A stretch of 10,605 nucleotides of DNA from Rhodocyclaceae bacterium. Its GTDB lineage: Bacteria; Pseudomonadota; Gammaproteobacteria; Burkholderiales; Rhodocyclaceae. The notes under the pieces are model-generated. The model was not told the DNA's origin. It searched no databases and worked only from the letters and a program-made list of their open reading frames with translations. Numbering within the stretch: position 1 is the stretch's first letter; the number at the start of each line of letters is the position of its first letter. The DNA is taken from positions 1-10,605 of the forward strand of contig PNJM01000066.1 of the NCBI GenBank assembly GCA_013821865.1, in the 5' to 3' direction. The position numbers and the translations under genes were made by a program. Below, one piece after another: positions 1 through 6,734 of the stretch.

Positions 1-62
1 ATGGCGTGCGCGCCCCCGTTCTGCTAGCCTTTCCGCAACATACGGATCAAGGAAGCAGAACC
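1..62. other. Left-edge leader upstream of nikR
   Basis: This stretch holds no complete gene. A frame open from base 1 ends at a TAG at 25-27 and could be the tail of an upstream gene, but nine codons are too few to identify it. An AAGGAAG ribosome-binding site at 49-55 lies 7 nt before the ATG at 63 and fixes the nikR start. An ACATAC at 38-43 resembles one half of a NikR operator, but no partner half-site sits at the usual distance. Confidence 0.5.
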
Positions 63-539
63 ATGGAACGCTTCACCATCTCGCTCGACGAGAAGCTGGC
101 GAAGGAATTCGACCGCCTGATCCAGGCCAGGGGCTACGACAACCGTTCCGAGGCGGTGCGCGACATCCTGCGGGAGAATCTGGAGCAGAGCCGCCTGGCG
201 CGAGACGAGGCGCCCTACTGCATCGCCGCACTCTCCTACATCTACGACCACCACGAGCGCGAGCTGGCTGAGCGGCTGACGGCGCGCCAGCACGATCACC
301 ACGATCTGTGCGTGTCCACCCTGCACGCCCACCTCGACCACGACAATTGCATGGAGACGGTGATCCTGCGCGGGCCGACCGGCGCGGTGCGCGAGTTCGC
401 CAATGCCATGATGGCCGAGCGCGGCGTGCGCCACGGCGCCCTCAACATCGTGCCGGCGGACATGAACGCCGGGCGCCAGCATCATCACCATCACGGCCCG
501 GATCACCCCTATCATGTGCACAGCCGGCCCAAGAGCTAA
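63..539 (+). CDS. nikR: Nickel-responsive transcriptional regulator NikR
   Basis: NikR is a tetrameric DNA-binding repressor that senses intracellular Ni(II) and shuts down nickel uptake genes. Residues 1-45 form the ribbon-helix-helix DNA-binding domain (begins MERFTISLDE). Residues 55-135 form the ACT-like metal-binding domain. The square-planar Ni ligands known from E. coli NikR (His76, His87, His89, Cys95) are all present at the same spacing as H77, H88, H90 and C96, within the motifs QHDHHD and LHAHLDHDNC. The protein is 158 aa, against about 133 aa in E. coli. The extra length is a His-rich tail (five consecutive His at 140-144, then HPYHVH). The ATG at 63 is chosen because the domain begins there and a good ribosome-binding site precedes it. 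A kinase gene follows after 24 bp and a nickel permease lies further downstream, consistent with local control of nickel uptake. Confidence 0.95.
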   Translation: MERFTISLDEKLAKEFDRLIQARGYDNRSEAVRDILRENLEQSRLARDEAPYCIAALSYIYDHHERELAERLTARQHDHHDLCVSTLHAHLDHDNCMETVILRGPTGAVREFANAMMAERGVRHGALNIVPADMNAGRQHHHHHGPDHPYHVHSRPKS

Positions 540-563
540 GGGCTTGCCCATGGATAAACCCTG

Positions 564-1964
564 ATGCCCAAGCGAAGCGAGGAAAAACGCAAGATCGAGG
601 CGCAGGTTTTCCTGCCACATACCGCCCGCCCGCCGGAAGGCGTCGGCGAGGACGTGTGGATCGACGTCATCCGCAAGATGGACGAGGTCTACAGCGACCT
701 GCTGCAGTACGAGGTGGCGCTGGAGGAGAAGAACGCCGCGCTGGAGGAGACGCAGAAGTTCATCTTCAGCGTGCTCACCTCGATGTCGGACATCCTCGTC
801 GTGTGCGACCGCCACGGCAACATCCAGGAAGTGAACCAGGCGCTGGCCCAGCTCACCGGCAAAACCGAGGCGCAGTTGCGCGGCACGCCGCTCATCGATC
901 TTTTCGCCGACGAGGCCTCGCGCGCGCAGGCCGACCGCTTCATGCGCGACCTGCACATGGAGCGCATCCACGACTGCGAGTTGCAGTTCAAGTCGCGCGA
1001 AGGCGCCGCCATGCCGGTGGCGGTGAACTGCACGCCGCGCCTGTCGCCGGTGGGCAAGTTCGTCGGCATGGTGGTCACGGGTCGCCCGGTGGGCGACCTG
1101 CGCCGCGCCTACGATGCCCTGCGCCAGGCTCACGAGGATCTGAAGCTGGCCCAGCAGCAACTCATCCATTCCGAGAAGATGGCCTCCCTCGGCCGCCTGG
1201 TGGCGGGCGTGGCGCACGAACTCAACAACCCGATCAGCTTCGTGCTGGGCAATGTCTATGCCCTGCAGCGCTACAGCCAGCGCATGCGCGAGTACCTCGG
1301 GGCGATCCATGCCGGCAAGCCGCCGGAGGAGATTGCCGAGCTGCGCAGGAGCCTGCGCATCGACCGCCTGATCGAGGACATGCAGCCGCTCATCGACGGC
1401 ACCATCGAGGGCGCCGAGCGCACGCGCGACATCGTCGCCGGGCTCAAGCGCTTTTCCGCCGCCGACCGCGGCGAGGAAGCGGTGTTCGACCTCGCCGAAG
1501 TGCTGGAACGCTCGGTGCACTGGGTGGTCAAGGCGTCCGGCTCGAAAATCCAGGTCAGCCTCGATGTGCCGAAAGACATTCCCGTCGCCGGTTCGGCCGG
1601 CCAGATGCAACAGGTGCTGGTGAATCTCGTGCAGAACGCCATCGACAGCACCGACCAGCAGCCGGATGCGCGGCTGGAGATCAACGGCGACCTGCGCAAC
1701 CGCAGCGTGGTGCTCACCTTCCGCGACAACGGGCCGGGCTTCCGGGAAGAAAACCTCGGTCATGCCTTCGACCCGTTCTTCACCACCAAGCCGGTGGGCA
1801 AGGGCACCGGACTGGGGCTGTCGATCAGCTACGGCATCGTCGAGCGCCACCGCGGCCAGCTCAAGGCCGCCAACCATCCCGAGGGTGGGGCAGTGATGAC
1901 CCTCACGCTGCCCCTCGCCGAGCGTCCGGCCAGGGGTTATGGAGATTCCACAAAAACTTCATAA
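564..1964 (+). CDS. hoxJ: PAS-domain sensor histidine kinase, HoxJ-like
   Basis: This is a cytoplasmic two-component sensor kinase of 466 aa with no membrane segment. A coiled coil (about 44-66) leads into a PAS domain (about 67-175). The HisKA dimerisation domain follows, with H-box SEKMASLGRLVAGVAHELNNP and phospho-acceptor H218, and then the HATPase_c domain with N-box (N354, N358), G1 DNGPG (388-392), F-box FDPFFTTKP and G2 GKGTGLGLS (412-420). All catalytic boxes are intact. The soluble PAS-HisKA-HATPase layout, the NNPISF variant of the H-box and the position next to a HoxN-type nickel permease resemble HoxJ. In Ralstonia, HoxJ works with the hydrogen sensor HoxBC and the regulator HoxA to control hydrogenase genes. 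Neither HoxBC nor HoxA is in this window, so the assignment is an inference. The start ATG overlaps the stop of a five-codon reading frame (550-564, TGATG), with no clear Shine-Dalgarno. Confidence 0.85.
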   Translation: MPKRSEEKRKIEAQVFLPHTARPPEGVGEDVWIDVIRKMDEVYSDLLQYEVALEEKNAALEETQKFIFSVLTSMSDILVVCDRHGNIQEVNQALAQLTGKTEAQLRGTPLIDLFADEASRAQADRFMRDLHMERIHDCELQFKSREGAAMPVAVNCTPRLSPVGKFVGMVVTGRPVGDLRRAYDALRQAHEDLKLAQQQLIHSEKMASLGRLVAGVAHELNNPISFVLGNVYALQRYSQRMREYLGAIHAGKPPEEIAELRRSLRIDRLIEDMQPLIDGTIEGAERTRDIVAGLKRFSAADRGEEAVFDLAEVLERSVHWVVKASGSKIQVSLDVPKDIPVAGSAGQMQQVLVNLVQNAIDSTDQQPDARLEINGDLRNRSVVLTFRDNGPGFREENLGHAFDPFFTTKPVGKGTGLGLSISYGIVERHRGQLKAANHPEGGAVMTLTLPLAERPARGYGDSTKTS

Positions 1965-1990
1965 GCGGTAAGCTTGCTTCCGAAACGGCC

Positions 1991-2004
1991 GTCCGTGTCG
2001 GACA
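1991..2004. promoter_or_regulatory. Small palindrome after the kinase gene
   Basis: GTCCG-TGT-CGGAC (1991-2003) is a perfect 5-bp inverted repeat, and the overlapping TGTC-G-GACA (1996-2004) is also perfectly symmetric. It sits 26 bp after the kinase stop, about 33 bp upstream of a sigma-54-like element, and is followed by ATTTAA but no T-run. It could be a weak terminator hairpin or an operator. The sequence alone does not decide. Confidence 0.3.
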
Positions 2005-2036
2005 TTTAACTCAGGAAACTCAGCAGGTTGCGCATC

Positions 2037-2052
2037 TGGCACGATTCCTGAT
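2037..2052 (+). promoter_or_regulatory. Partial sigma-54-like promoter upstream of the Ni permease
   Basis: TGGCACG at 2037-2043 matches the -24 element of sigma-54 promoters exactly. At the -12 position there is CTGAT (2048-2052) rather than TTGCA, so only the TG is kept. Hydrogenase genes in Ralstonia use sigma-54 with the NtrC-type regulator HoxA, which makes the match plausible by context. The missing GC at -12 keeps confidence low. Confidence 0.25.
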
Positions 2053-2072
2053 AAGAGAAACCTGGTTTTCTT
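2053..2072. promoter_or_regulatory. Imperfect inverted repeat before the Ni permease
   Basis: AAGAGAAACC-T-GGTTTTCTT can fold into a hairpin with one bulged base. It lies between the sigma-54-like element and the ribosome-binding site (GAGGG, 2084-2088) of the permease gene. It might be an mRNA hairpin or a regulator site. No known regulator consensus was recognised. Confidence 0.3.
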
Positions 2073-2095
2073 CATAAAGGGTTGAGGGTCGAGCG

Positions 2096-2923
2096 ATGGA
2101 AACCCTTCCGAACGACTGGCTGGCGCTGATGTTCCTGGTGTTTATCCTCGGCGTGAAGCACGGGCTGGACGCCGACCATCTCGCCACCATCGACGGCCTG
2201 ACCCGCTTCAACGCTTGCGGCAATCCGCAGCTGGCGCGCTGGTGCGGCTTTCTCTTCTCGCTGGGCCATGGCGCCCTGGTGATCGTTATCGCCCTGGCGG
2301 TGGGGGCGGCCAGCGAACGCTGGACGGTGCCGGTGTGGATGGAAGACCTTGGCGCCTGGATTTCCATTACCTTCCTGGCGCTGCTCGGCGCCATGAATCT
2401 TGTCGCGGTGCTCGCCGCGCAGCCGGACCAGGTGGTGCAGCCGGTCGGCCTGAAGGGGCGCTTCCTCGGCCGCCTGCAGCGCACCGGCAACCCGCTGCTG
2501 ATCGCCGCCGTCGGCGCGCTGTTCGCGCTGTCCTTCGACACCATGAGCCAGGCGGCATTGTTCGCGCTGACCGGCACCCAGTTCGGCGGCGTGGCGCATT
2601 CGCTCACGCTCGGCCTGCTCTTCATGCTCGGCATGATGCTGATGGACGGCATCAACGGCCTGTGGATCTCGCGCCTGATCCGCCGCGCCGACCGCATCGC
2701 CTGCGTCGCCTCGCGCGTCATGGGGCTGGCCGTGGGCGGACTGTCCCTGCTGGTGGCCGGCTTCGGCATCGCGAAGTATGCGTCGCCGGAAGTCAGCGCC
2801 TGGTCCGACGGCAAGGAACTCGCCTTCGGCCTTTCCTTCATCCTCGTTGTCGCTTTGAGTTTCGTCTTCGCGCTGCGGCTCGCCCGCGGCGGCGAACCGG
2901 CCAAGGCCTTGTCTTCCTCCTGA
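2096..2923 (+). CDS. hoxN: Nickel/cobalt permease of the NiCoT family (HoxN-like)
   Basis: This inner-membrane secondary transporter imports Ni(II) (or Co(II)) for metalloenzymes such as [NiFe]-hydrogenase or urease. The family signature H-x4-DH in transmembrane helix 2 is present at H22 to H28 (KHGLDADHLATID). The other conserved NiCoT segments follow in order: LFSLGHG (53-59), LFALSFDT (142-149) and GMMLMDGINGLW (179-190). Several hydrophobic helices are visible between residues 8 and 262. At 275 aa it is shorter than Ralstonia HoxN (about 350 aa), but all signature motifs are present and the reading frame is intact. The ATG at 2096 follows GAGGG with 7 nt spacing. The neighbours nikR upstream and a TonB receptor/tonB pair downstream support a nickel role. 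Substrate choice between Ni and Co is inferred from nikR, not from this sequence. Confidence 0.9.
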   Translation: METLPNDWLALMFLVFILGVKHGLDADHLATIDGLTRFNACGNPQLARWCGFLFSLGHGALVIVIALAVGAASERWTVPVWMEDLGAWISITFLALLGAMNLVAVLAAQPDQVVQPVGLKGRFLGRLQRTGNPLLIAAVGALFALSFDTMSQAALFALTGTQFGGVAHSLTLGLLFMLGMMLMDGINGLWISRLIRRADRIACVASRVMGLAVGGLSLLVAGFGIAKYASPEVSAWSDGKELAFGLSFILVVALSFVFALRLARGGEPAKALSSS

Positions 2924-2957
2924 GCCATTAAACCGATGTCTTGAAGCGCCAGTCGAT

Positions 2958-3914
2958 ATGATGAAAACTAAAAACATCTTAACGATTTTTGCCTTCCTCC
3001 CGCTTGCCGCCGCCGGTGGCGGCATTCCCACGCTTGATGTGGTCGAGGTGGTGGCCGGTCAGGACGGGCTGATCGGCAGCGCCGACTCGGCGACACAGGA
3101 CACCGTGTCGGCGCGCCAGTTGGAGACGCAGCCCTTGCTGCGCCCGGGCGAAGTGCTGGAGACGATGCCGGGTGTCATCATCACGCAGCACTCCGGCGAC
3201 GGGAAGGCCAACTAGTACTTCCTGCGCGGCCTCAATCTCGACCACAGCAACGACGCGCGCGGCGCGACTATCACGGTCGACCCGGCGACACTCCTGCCGG
3301 CGCAGAAAGTGGATCCGCTGGTGCGCGCGAAAGGCGCCATCGGCCTGCGCAGCGCCATCGTGCCGAAGCTGCAGACGACGCTGGCGCTGTGGCGCCTCGA
3401 CGTCGCTTCCGAACTGCTGTTCGTCGGCGACGCCGGCACGACCGAGCCGAGCCGGCCGAACCGGCGCTCCGGACTGGAGTGGGCCAACTGGTGGACACCG
3501 CGCGACTGGCTGACGATCGACGCCGATTTCGCCTGGTCGCGCGCCCGCTTCAACAACGACGATCCTGCCGGCAATCGCATCCCCGGCGCCATCGAGAAGA
3601 CCGTTTCGGTCGGTGTCAGCGTAGACAACCTGAACCGCTGGTTCGGCGGCCTGCGCCTGCGCCGTTTCGGCGCTCGTCCGCTGATCGAGGACAATTCCGT
3701 GCACTCGCCGCCTTCGACGCTGGTCAATCTGCGCGTCGGCTACCGGTTCGACAGACAGCTGAAGCTGACCCTCGATGTGCTCAATCTGTTCGACCGCAAG
3801 GTGAGCGATATCGACTACTGGTACGAGTCGCGCGTCACGCCCGACTCGGCTGCCGCCTTCGGCCTCCCCGCCGAACCGCGTACGCTGCGGCTGGCGTTGC
3901 AGGCGGGCTTCTGA
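2958..3914 (+). pseudogene. TonB-dependent outer-membrane receptor, internally deleted and with a nonsense codon
   Basis: This is the remains of a TonB-dependent receptor of about 700-800 aa, now about 318 codons. The N-terminal part has a short signal-like segment (1-20) and the start of the plug (RPGEVLETMPGVIITQHSG, then GKAN). An in-frame TAG at 3213-3215 follows, where relatives have a Gln codon before YFLRG. The frame then continues with YFLRGLNLDH and jumps straight to late-barrel sequence (SNDARGATITVDP). The junction is near 3243-3248, so the rest of the plug and much of the barrel are missing. The C-terminal barrel (about 3252-3914) is in the same frame and ends normally in ...LQAGF with terminal Phe. 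Both halves share one frame, so deletion and stop are separate lesions. It sits 34 bp after the nickel permease and 1 bp before tonB, suggesting a former nickel-complex receptor. The ligand is inferred. Confidence 0.88.
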
Positions 3915-3915
3915 C

Positions 3916-4219
3916 ATGGAGCGCACGCTGTGCACGGCACTTGCCGGTTCGCTGGCGCTGCACGGCGTGGCCTTGCTGCTGGCTCCCCACAGTGCGGAAC
4001 GGAATGTGCCGCTCGTGTGGGAATTGAGGGTTTTTCTGGTGCCGGCCGTGAGTGCCCCGATCGCGGCGGTGCCGTCGGGCGGCGCGCCCGCCAGCCGCAT
4101 GCTCGGCACAAAAAAGAACGCAGCTGCCGTCACGCCTGTGGAGACGATCGCCGGCGCGGCGAGGCGCGAAGGCGGTCGCCGCGTGGGTCGAGGTGCCGGT
4201 GCGCTTCCGGATCGAGTAG
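3916..4219 (+). pseudogene. tonB: TonB energy transducer, internally deleted and frameshifted
   Basis: TonB spans the periplasm and passes proton-motive energy from ExbBD to outer-membrane receptors. The ATG at 3916 begins 1 nt after the receptor stop (TGACATG). The N-terminal membrane anchor is visible at residues 4-24 (LCTALAGSLALHGVALLLAP), followed by a short linker. The frame runs to about 4170, after which the typical TonB C-terminal strand appears in the +1-shifted frame (KAVAAWVEVPVRFRIE, stop TAG 4217-4219). Nearly all of the Pro-rich linker and the C-terminal domain, including the segment that pairs with the TonB box, is gone. About 100 codons remain where more than 200 are expected. 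If translated from the ATG, the product runs out of frame into the opposite-strand gene to about 4368. It could not energise a receptor. The identification rests on the two preserved ends and on position after a TonB receptor. Confidence 0.75.
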
Positions 4220-4222
4220 CGC

Positions 4223-4570
4223 TTACCGCGCGCTGCGGCAGCTGGCCGTCACCTTGTTGCCGGAGAGTTGAATGCTCGGCGTCATGTCTCCACACAGCTT
4301 GCCCAGATCCGACACGGCGGCCTCCATCGCGGCTCGCCAGCTGCCCGGGCGGGTCGCCTCGTAGTTGACCATCGTGCGGCTTTCGCCCGCGGTAGCGTGG
4401 ATGCGGAACCACGTGACCTGGCTTCCCGCGCAATCCAGGCGGCGGACGTTGGACAATTCGGTGAGTTTCAACTGGCCGCCCGAAGCGGCGCAGAGCGCTT
4501 CGAGGGCCGTCTCGTCGGCGTGGGCGGGGAGGGCGCAGAAAACGGCGACGGCAATGAGATAACGCTTCAT
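4223..4570 (-). CDS. Small secreted Cys-containing protein of unknown function
   Basis: The protein is 115 aa and I do not recognise its family. Residues 1-18 form a clear Sec signal peptide (MKRYLIAVAVFCALPAHA), with likely cleavage after AHA and a mature chain of about 97 residues. The mature part has four cysteines (C27, C47, C93, C111), which could form two periplasmic disulfides. There is no membrane segment after the signal and no lipobox. The gene is convergent with the tonB pseudogene, with only 3 bp between stops, and lies 14 bp downstream of the GNAT remnant. No strong ribosome-binding site is visible; a possible -10 lies at 4603-4608. Signal peptide, even Cys spacing and normal codon bias argue for a real gene. 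Confidence 0.75.
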   Translation of the reverse strand: MKRYLIAVAVFCALPAHADETALEALCAASGGQLKLTELSNVRRLDCAGSQVTWFRIHATAGESRTMVNYEATRPGSWRAAMEAAVSDLGKLCGDMTPSIQLSGNKVTASCRSAR

Positions 4571-4584
4571 GGGGAACGGGCAGC

Positions 4585-4870
4585 CTATCTGCTATGCAAC
4601 CCAGTATAGCGTGGCCCGTAGCCGATCAGGTAATCGTGTCCGTTCCGCAGCATGTAACGGGCCAGGCCGGACCAGAGCAGCGCGATGGCGGTGCCGGTGC
4701 GGTAATCCGAATCGATGCAGGAGCGCCCCACCTCGACCATGCGTTCGCGCAGATGCCGCAGGCGGACCAGGTCGAATTCGTTCTCCGAGTAGTAGCCGAC
4801 CCACCTCGGGCGGCAGGATGCGGTAGGTGCCGACGATGCGGCCGTTGTTCTCGTCGTGGAGCCAATCGCT
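4585..4870 (-). pseudogene. Remnant of an OlsB-like GNAT N-acyltransferase
   Basis: This is a fragment of about 95 codons from the hemolysin-like/OlsB family, which transfers an acyl chain to an amino acid (first step of ornithine lipid synthesis in OlsB). It begins directly after the glycosyltransferase stop with no start codon. The first frame reads DENNGRIVGTYRILPPE. A frameshift near 4801-4807 follows, and a second frame reads GYYSENEFDL, then EVGRSCIDSDYRTGTAIALL, then ARYMLRNGHDYLIG, with a stop at 4585-4587. The Y-SENEFDL and GRSC-YRTG segments are hallmark motifs of this acyltransferase family, which is normally about 250 aa or longer. Both ends are missing and the middle is shifted, so it is non-functional. 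Position beside a glycolipid-type glycosyltransferase and a PlcP-like phosphoesterase suggests a lost role in phosphorus-free lipid synthesis. Some relatives have other acyl acceptors. Confidence 0.75.
4603..4608 (-). promoter_or_regulatory. Possible -10 box for the small secreted protein gene
   Basis: TATACT on the minus strand matches TATAAT in five of six bases and lies 32 bp before the ATG at 4570. No convincing -35 element is found at 16-18 bp upstream. It lies just where the GNAT remnant loses similarity to its family, so the promoter may belong to sequence brought next to the remnant by the deletion. Confidence 0.25.
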
Positions 4871-6073
4871 CTATCCCGGCTTGCGTTCGTGGGCAGCCAC
4901 GACCTGCGCCAGGGTCACGGCGAAATCGCGGACAACGTGCTTCCAGTCGAGGCGCTCGATTGATTCGCGGGCCTTCAGGCGCATGGCGGCGCGGCGCACC
5001 GGGTCCTCGACGAGGCGGCATGCCGCTTCGACAAACATGCCAGCGTCGCCGCAAGATGCCACTCGTCCGTTCTCGCCGTCGAGGATCAGTTGCGCCGCGG
5101 CGGCATAGTCGTAGGCGACGACAGCCAGACCGCTGGCCATGGCTTCAGCGGTGACGTTGCCGAAGGTCTCGGTCAGGCTCGGGAACAGGAAGATGTCGGC
5201 GGAGGCGTAGTGTGCCGCGAGGTCATCGCCCGTGCGCATGCCGGCGAAGACATGCTGCGGGTGCTTTGCCTCCAGCGCCGCGCGGGCAGGGCCGTCGCCG
5301 ACGAGAACGAGCCGGGCCCGCGGTGCGATTGCAAGCATGGCTTCGAAGGCGCGAAGCACGAGCGGCAGGTTTTTCTCGGGCGCCAGGCGGCCGACATGGA
5401 TTGCCACCGGGTCGCCGTCTTCGGCCCCCCACTGCGCGCGCAGCGCCGGCGAGCGGCGCCGCGGATTGAACAGCCGGATGTCCACGCCACGCGCAACGAC
5501 ATGCACCGCCTTGTAGCCCTCTCGCCGGAGATCTTCCCGCAGCGCCAGCGTCGGCACCAGCGTTCCGTCCGTGCGGTTGTGAAAGCGGCGCAAGTAGATT
5601 GCGATTGGCTGATGCAGCCAGCCGACGCCATAGTGTTGGCTGTAATGGTGAAAGTTCGTATGGAAGTCGCTGGTGACGGGCAGCCCGAGCTTGCGGGCGG
5701 CGGACAGGGCGGACCAGCCGAGCGGGCCCTCGGTGACGATGTGCACGATGTCAGGGCGCCGGGCGGACCAGAGGCGGCTCAATGTCTGTTTCGCCGGCAG
5801 CCCGAGCTTCAGGCCCGGGTAGCCGGGAATCGGCATGCCGCGCGAGAGCATTTCCTCGGGGCCGTCCTGTACTCCCGGCCGATCCGCCTCGTGCTGGCGT
5901 GGCCGTATCAGCTGCACCTGGTGCCCCAGGGCGAGCAGGCCTTCGACCATGCGGCCGACGGTCATGGCAACGCCATTGATTTCGGGAGGATAGGTTTCGG
6001 TGACCACCGCGACCCGCATCGTCGCGGTGCCGGCGGAGAACTGTCGGAGCGGGAGCGGGCGGCTGGAGTTCAT
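4871..6073 (-). CDS. GT4-family glycosyltransferase, probably making a membrane glycolipid
   Basis: This is an intact GT-B retaining glycosyltransferase of 400 aa. The N-terminal acceptor domain starts at TYPPEINGVAMT (28-39) and contains SDFHTNFHHYSQHYG (135-149). The donor-binding domain has HVGRLAPEKNL (226-236; the Arg and Lys contact the sugar nucleotide phosphates in this family) and the E-x7-E motif from E302 to E310 (ETFGNVTAEAMASG). The overall type matches MgtA/PimB/SqdX-like enzymes, which glycosylate diacylglycerol or related lipids. Flanking remnants of a PlcP-like phosphoesterase and an OlsB-like acyltransferase suggest an Agt-like enzyme that converts PlcP-released diacylglycerol into glycolipid; this is inference. 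Start choice is uncertain: the core begins at M19 (ATG at 6019) and neither ATG has a strong ribosome-binding site, so the longer form is given. No lesion is visible, unlike both neighbours. Confidence 0.9.
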   Translation of the reverse strand: MNSSRPLPLRQFSAGTATMRVAVVTETYPPEINGVAMTVGRMVEGLLALGHQVQLIRPRQHEADRPGVQDGPEEMLSRGMPIPGYPGLKLGLPAKQTLSRLWSARRPDIVHIVTEGPLGWSALSAARKLGLPVTSDFHTNFHHYSQHYGVGWLHQPIAIYLRRFHNRTDGTLVPTLALREDLRREGYKAVHVVARGVDIRLFNPRRRSPALRAQWGAEDGDPVAIHVGRLAPEKNLPLVLRAFEAMLAIAPRARLVLVGDGPARAALEAKHPQHVFAGMRTGDDLAAHYASADIFLFPSLTETFGNVTAEAMASGLAVVAYDYAAAAQLILDGENGRVASCGDAGMFVEAACRLVEDPVRRAAMRLKARESIERLDWKHVVRDFAVTLAQVVAAHERKPG

Positions 6074-6145
6074 CTCAAGAATGCCTGTGAGTGCGACGGG
6101 ATGATTTAATGAATGTCGGCCCAGGCAAAGACAGGTCGGCTGTCG

Positions 6146-6630
6146 TCATCGCGATGCATGGTTTGCCTGTACAGGGAGATCGCCGGCCGCCGGGCCGGGG
6201 GCCGGAAGGTGGTGGATGATTTCGAGGCGGCCGTCGAGGTGCTCCACCACGGCCGTGCAGCTGTCCACCCAGTCGCCGCAGTTGACATAGTCGATGCCAT
6301 CGATCTGCTTGATGACGGCGCAATGGATGTGGCCGCAGATCACGCCGTCCACTCCCCTGTCGCGAGCCGCGCGGGCGACAGACTCCTCGAAGTCGAAAAT
6401 GAAGCTGACCGCGTGCTTCACCTTGCGCTTCGCATATCCCGCCAGCGACCAATATCCGGGAACGCCGAGACTCCGGCGAATCCACGAAAGCCACGAGTTG
6501 ATCCTGACCAAGAGGTTGTACGACACGTCGCCCAGAATGGCGACCCAGCGGTGGTAGCGCGTGACCTGGTCGAATTCGTCCCCGTGCAAAAGCAGGTATC
6601 GGAAAGAAATATCGCCCTTACCTGCCGCAT
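6146..6630 (-). pseudogene. PlcP/LpxH-like calcineurin-type metallophosphoesterase, internally deleted and frameshifted
   Basis: This is the remains of a metallophosphoesterase of the PlcP/UDP-diacylglucosamine-diphosphatase-like group (usually 270-300 aa). The N-terminus reads MRQVRAIFLSD, which in relatives runs into DLHLG. Instead the sequence breaks near 6598-6603, changes frame, and resumes at YLLLHGDEFD. Roughly 110 residues are gone, including the metal-binding DxH, GDxxD and GNHD motifs. The C-terminal half is continuous (6601 to the stop at 6146) and keeps YWSLAGYAKRKVK, CGHIH and YVNCGDWV. With half the metal ligands gone it cannot be active. The ATG at 6630 is taken as the original start; an in-frame ATG at 6726 would place the start almost at the predicted transcription start. 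The gene lies 72 bp upstream of the glycosyltransferase on the same strand, the arrangement expected of a plcP-agt pair. Confidence 0.82.
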
Positions 6631-6734
6631 GGGTGCGGAGTTTTCATGGGCGGGCCGGATGGCCTGCGTCCGCTTTGCGGCTGCGGTGTGGGCGTCAGCA
6701 AGGATTTCCGGATTGATCGAGTCCAATGGCGCTC

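Noticed and set aside
38..43. NikR operator half-site (ACATAC) before nikR
   Set aside because: No matching GTATGA-like half at the 16-bp spacing, and a single 6-mer is expected by chance.
550..564. Five-codon leader peptide gene before the kinase
   Set aside because: Too short to support on its own; the TGATG overlap may help translation but has no ribosome-binding site of its own.
24..1877. Very long open frame on the minus strand opposite nikR and the kinase
   Set aside because: It is a GC-bias shadow: low-complexity Ala, His and Arg sequence without domains, lying opposite two well-identified genes.
2072..3031. Long minus-strand frames opposite the nickel permease
   Set aside because: The plus strand carries an unmistakable NiCoT protein; the minus frames have no motifs.
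3213..3215. Amber codon as recoding or read-through site
   Set aside because: The gene also lacks most of its plug and barrel, so a pseudogene explains the stop better than programmed read-through.
5090..6109. Plus-strand frame opposite the glycosyltransferase
   Set aside because: No domain, and the minus strand encodes a complete GT4 enzyme.
6146..6630. True LpxH (lipid A) phosphoesterase
   Set aside because: The retained C-terminal motifs and the glycosyltransferase neighbour fit the PlcP-like group better, and the gene is broken. Not fully excluded without a tree.
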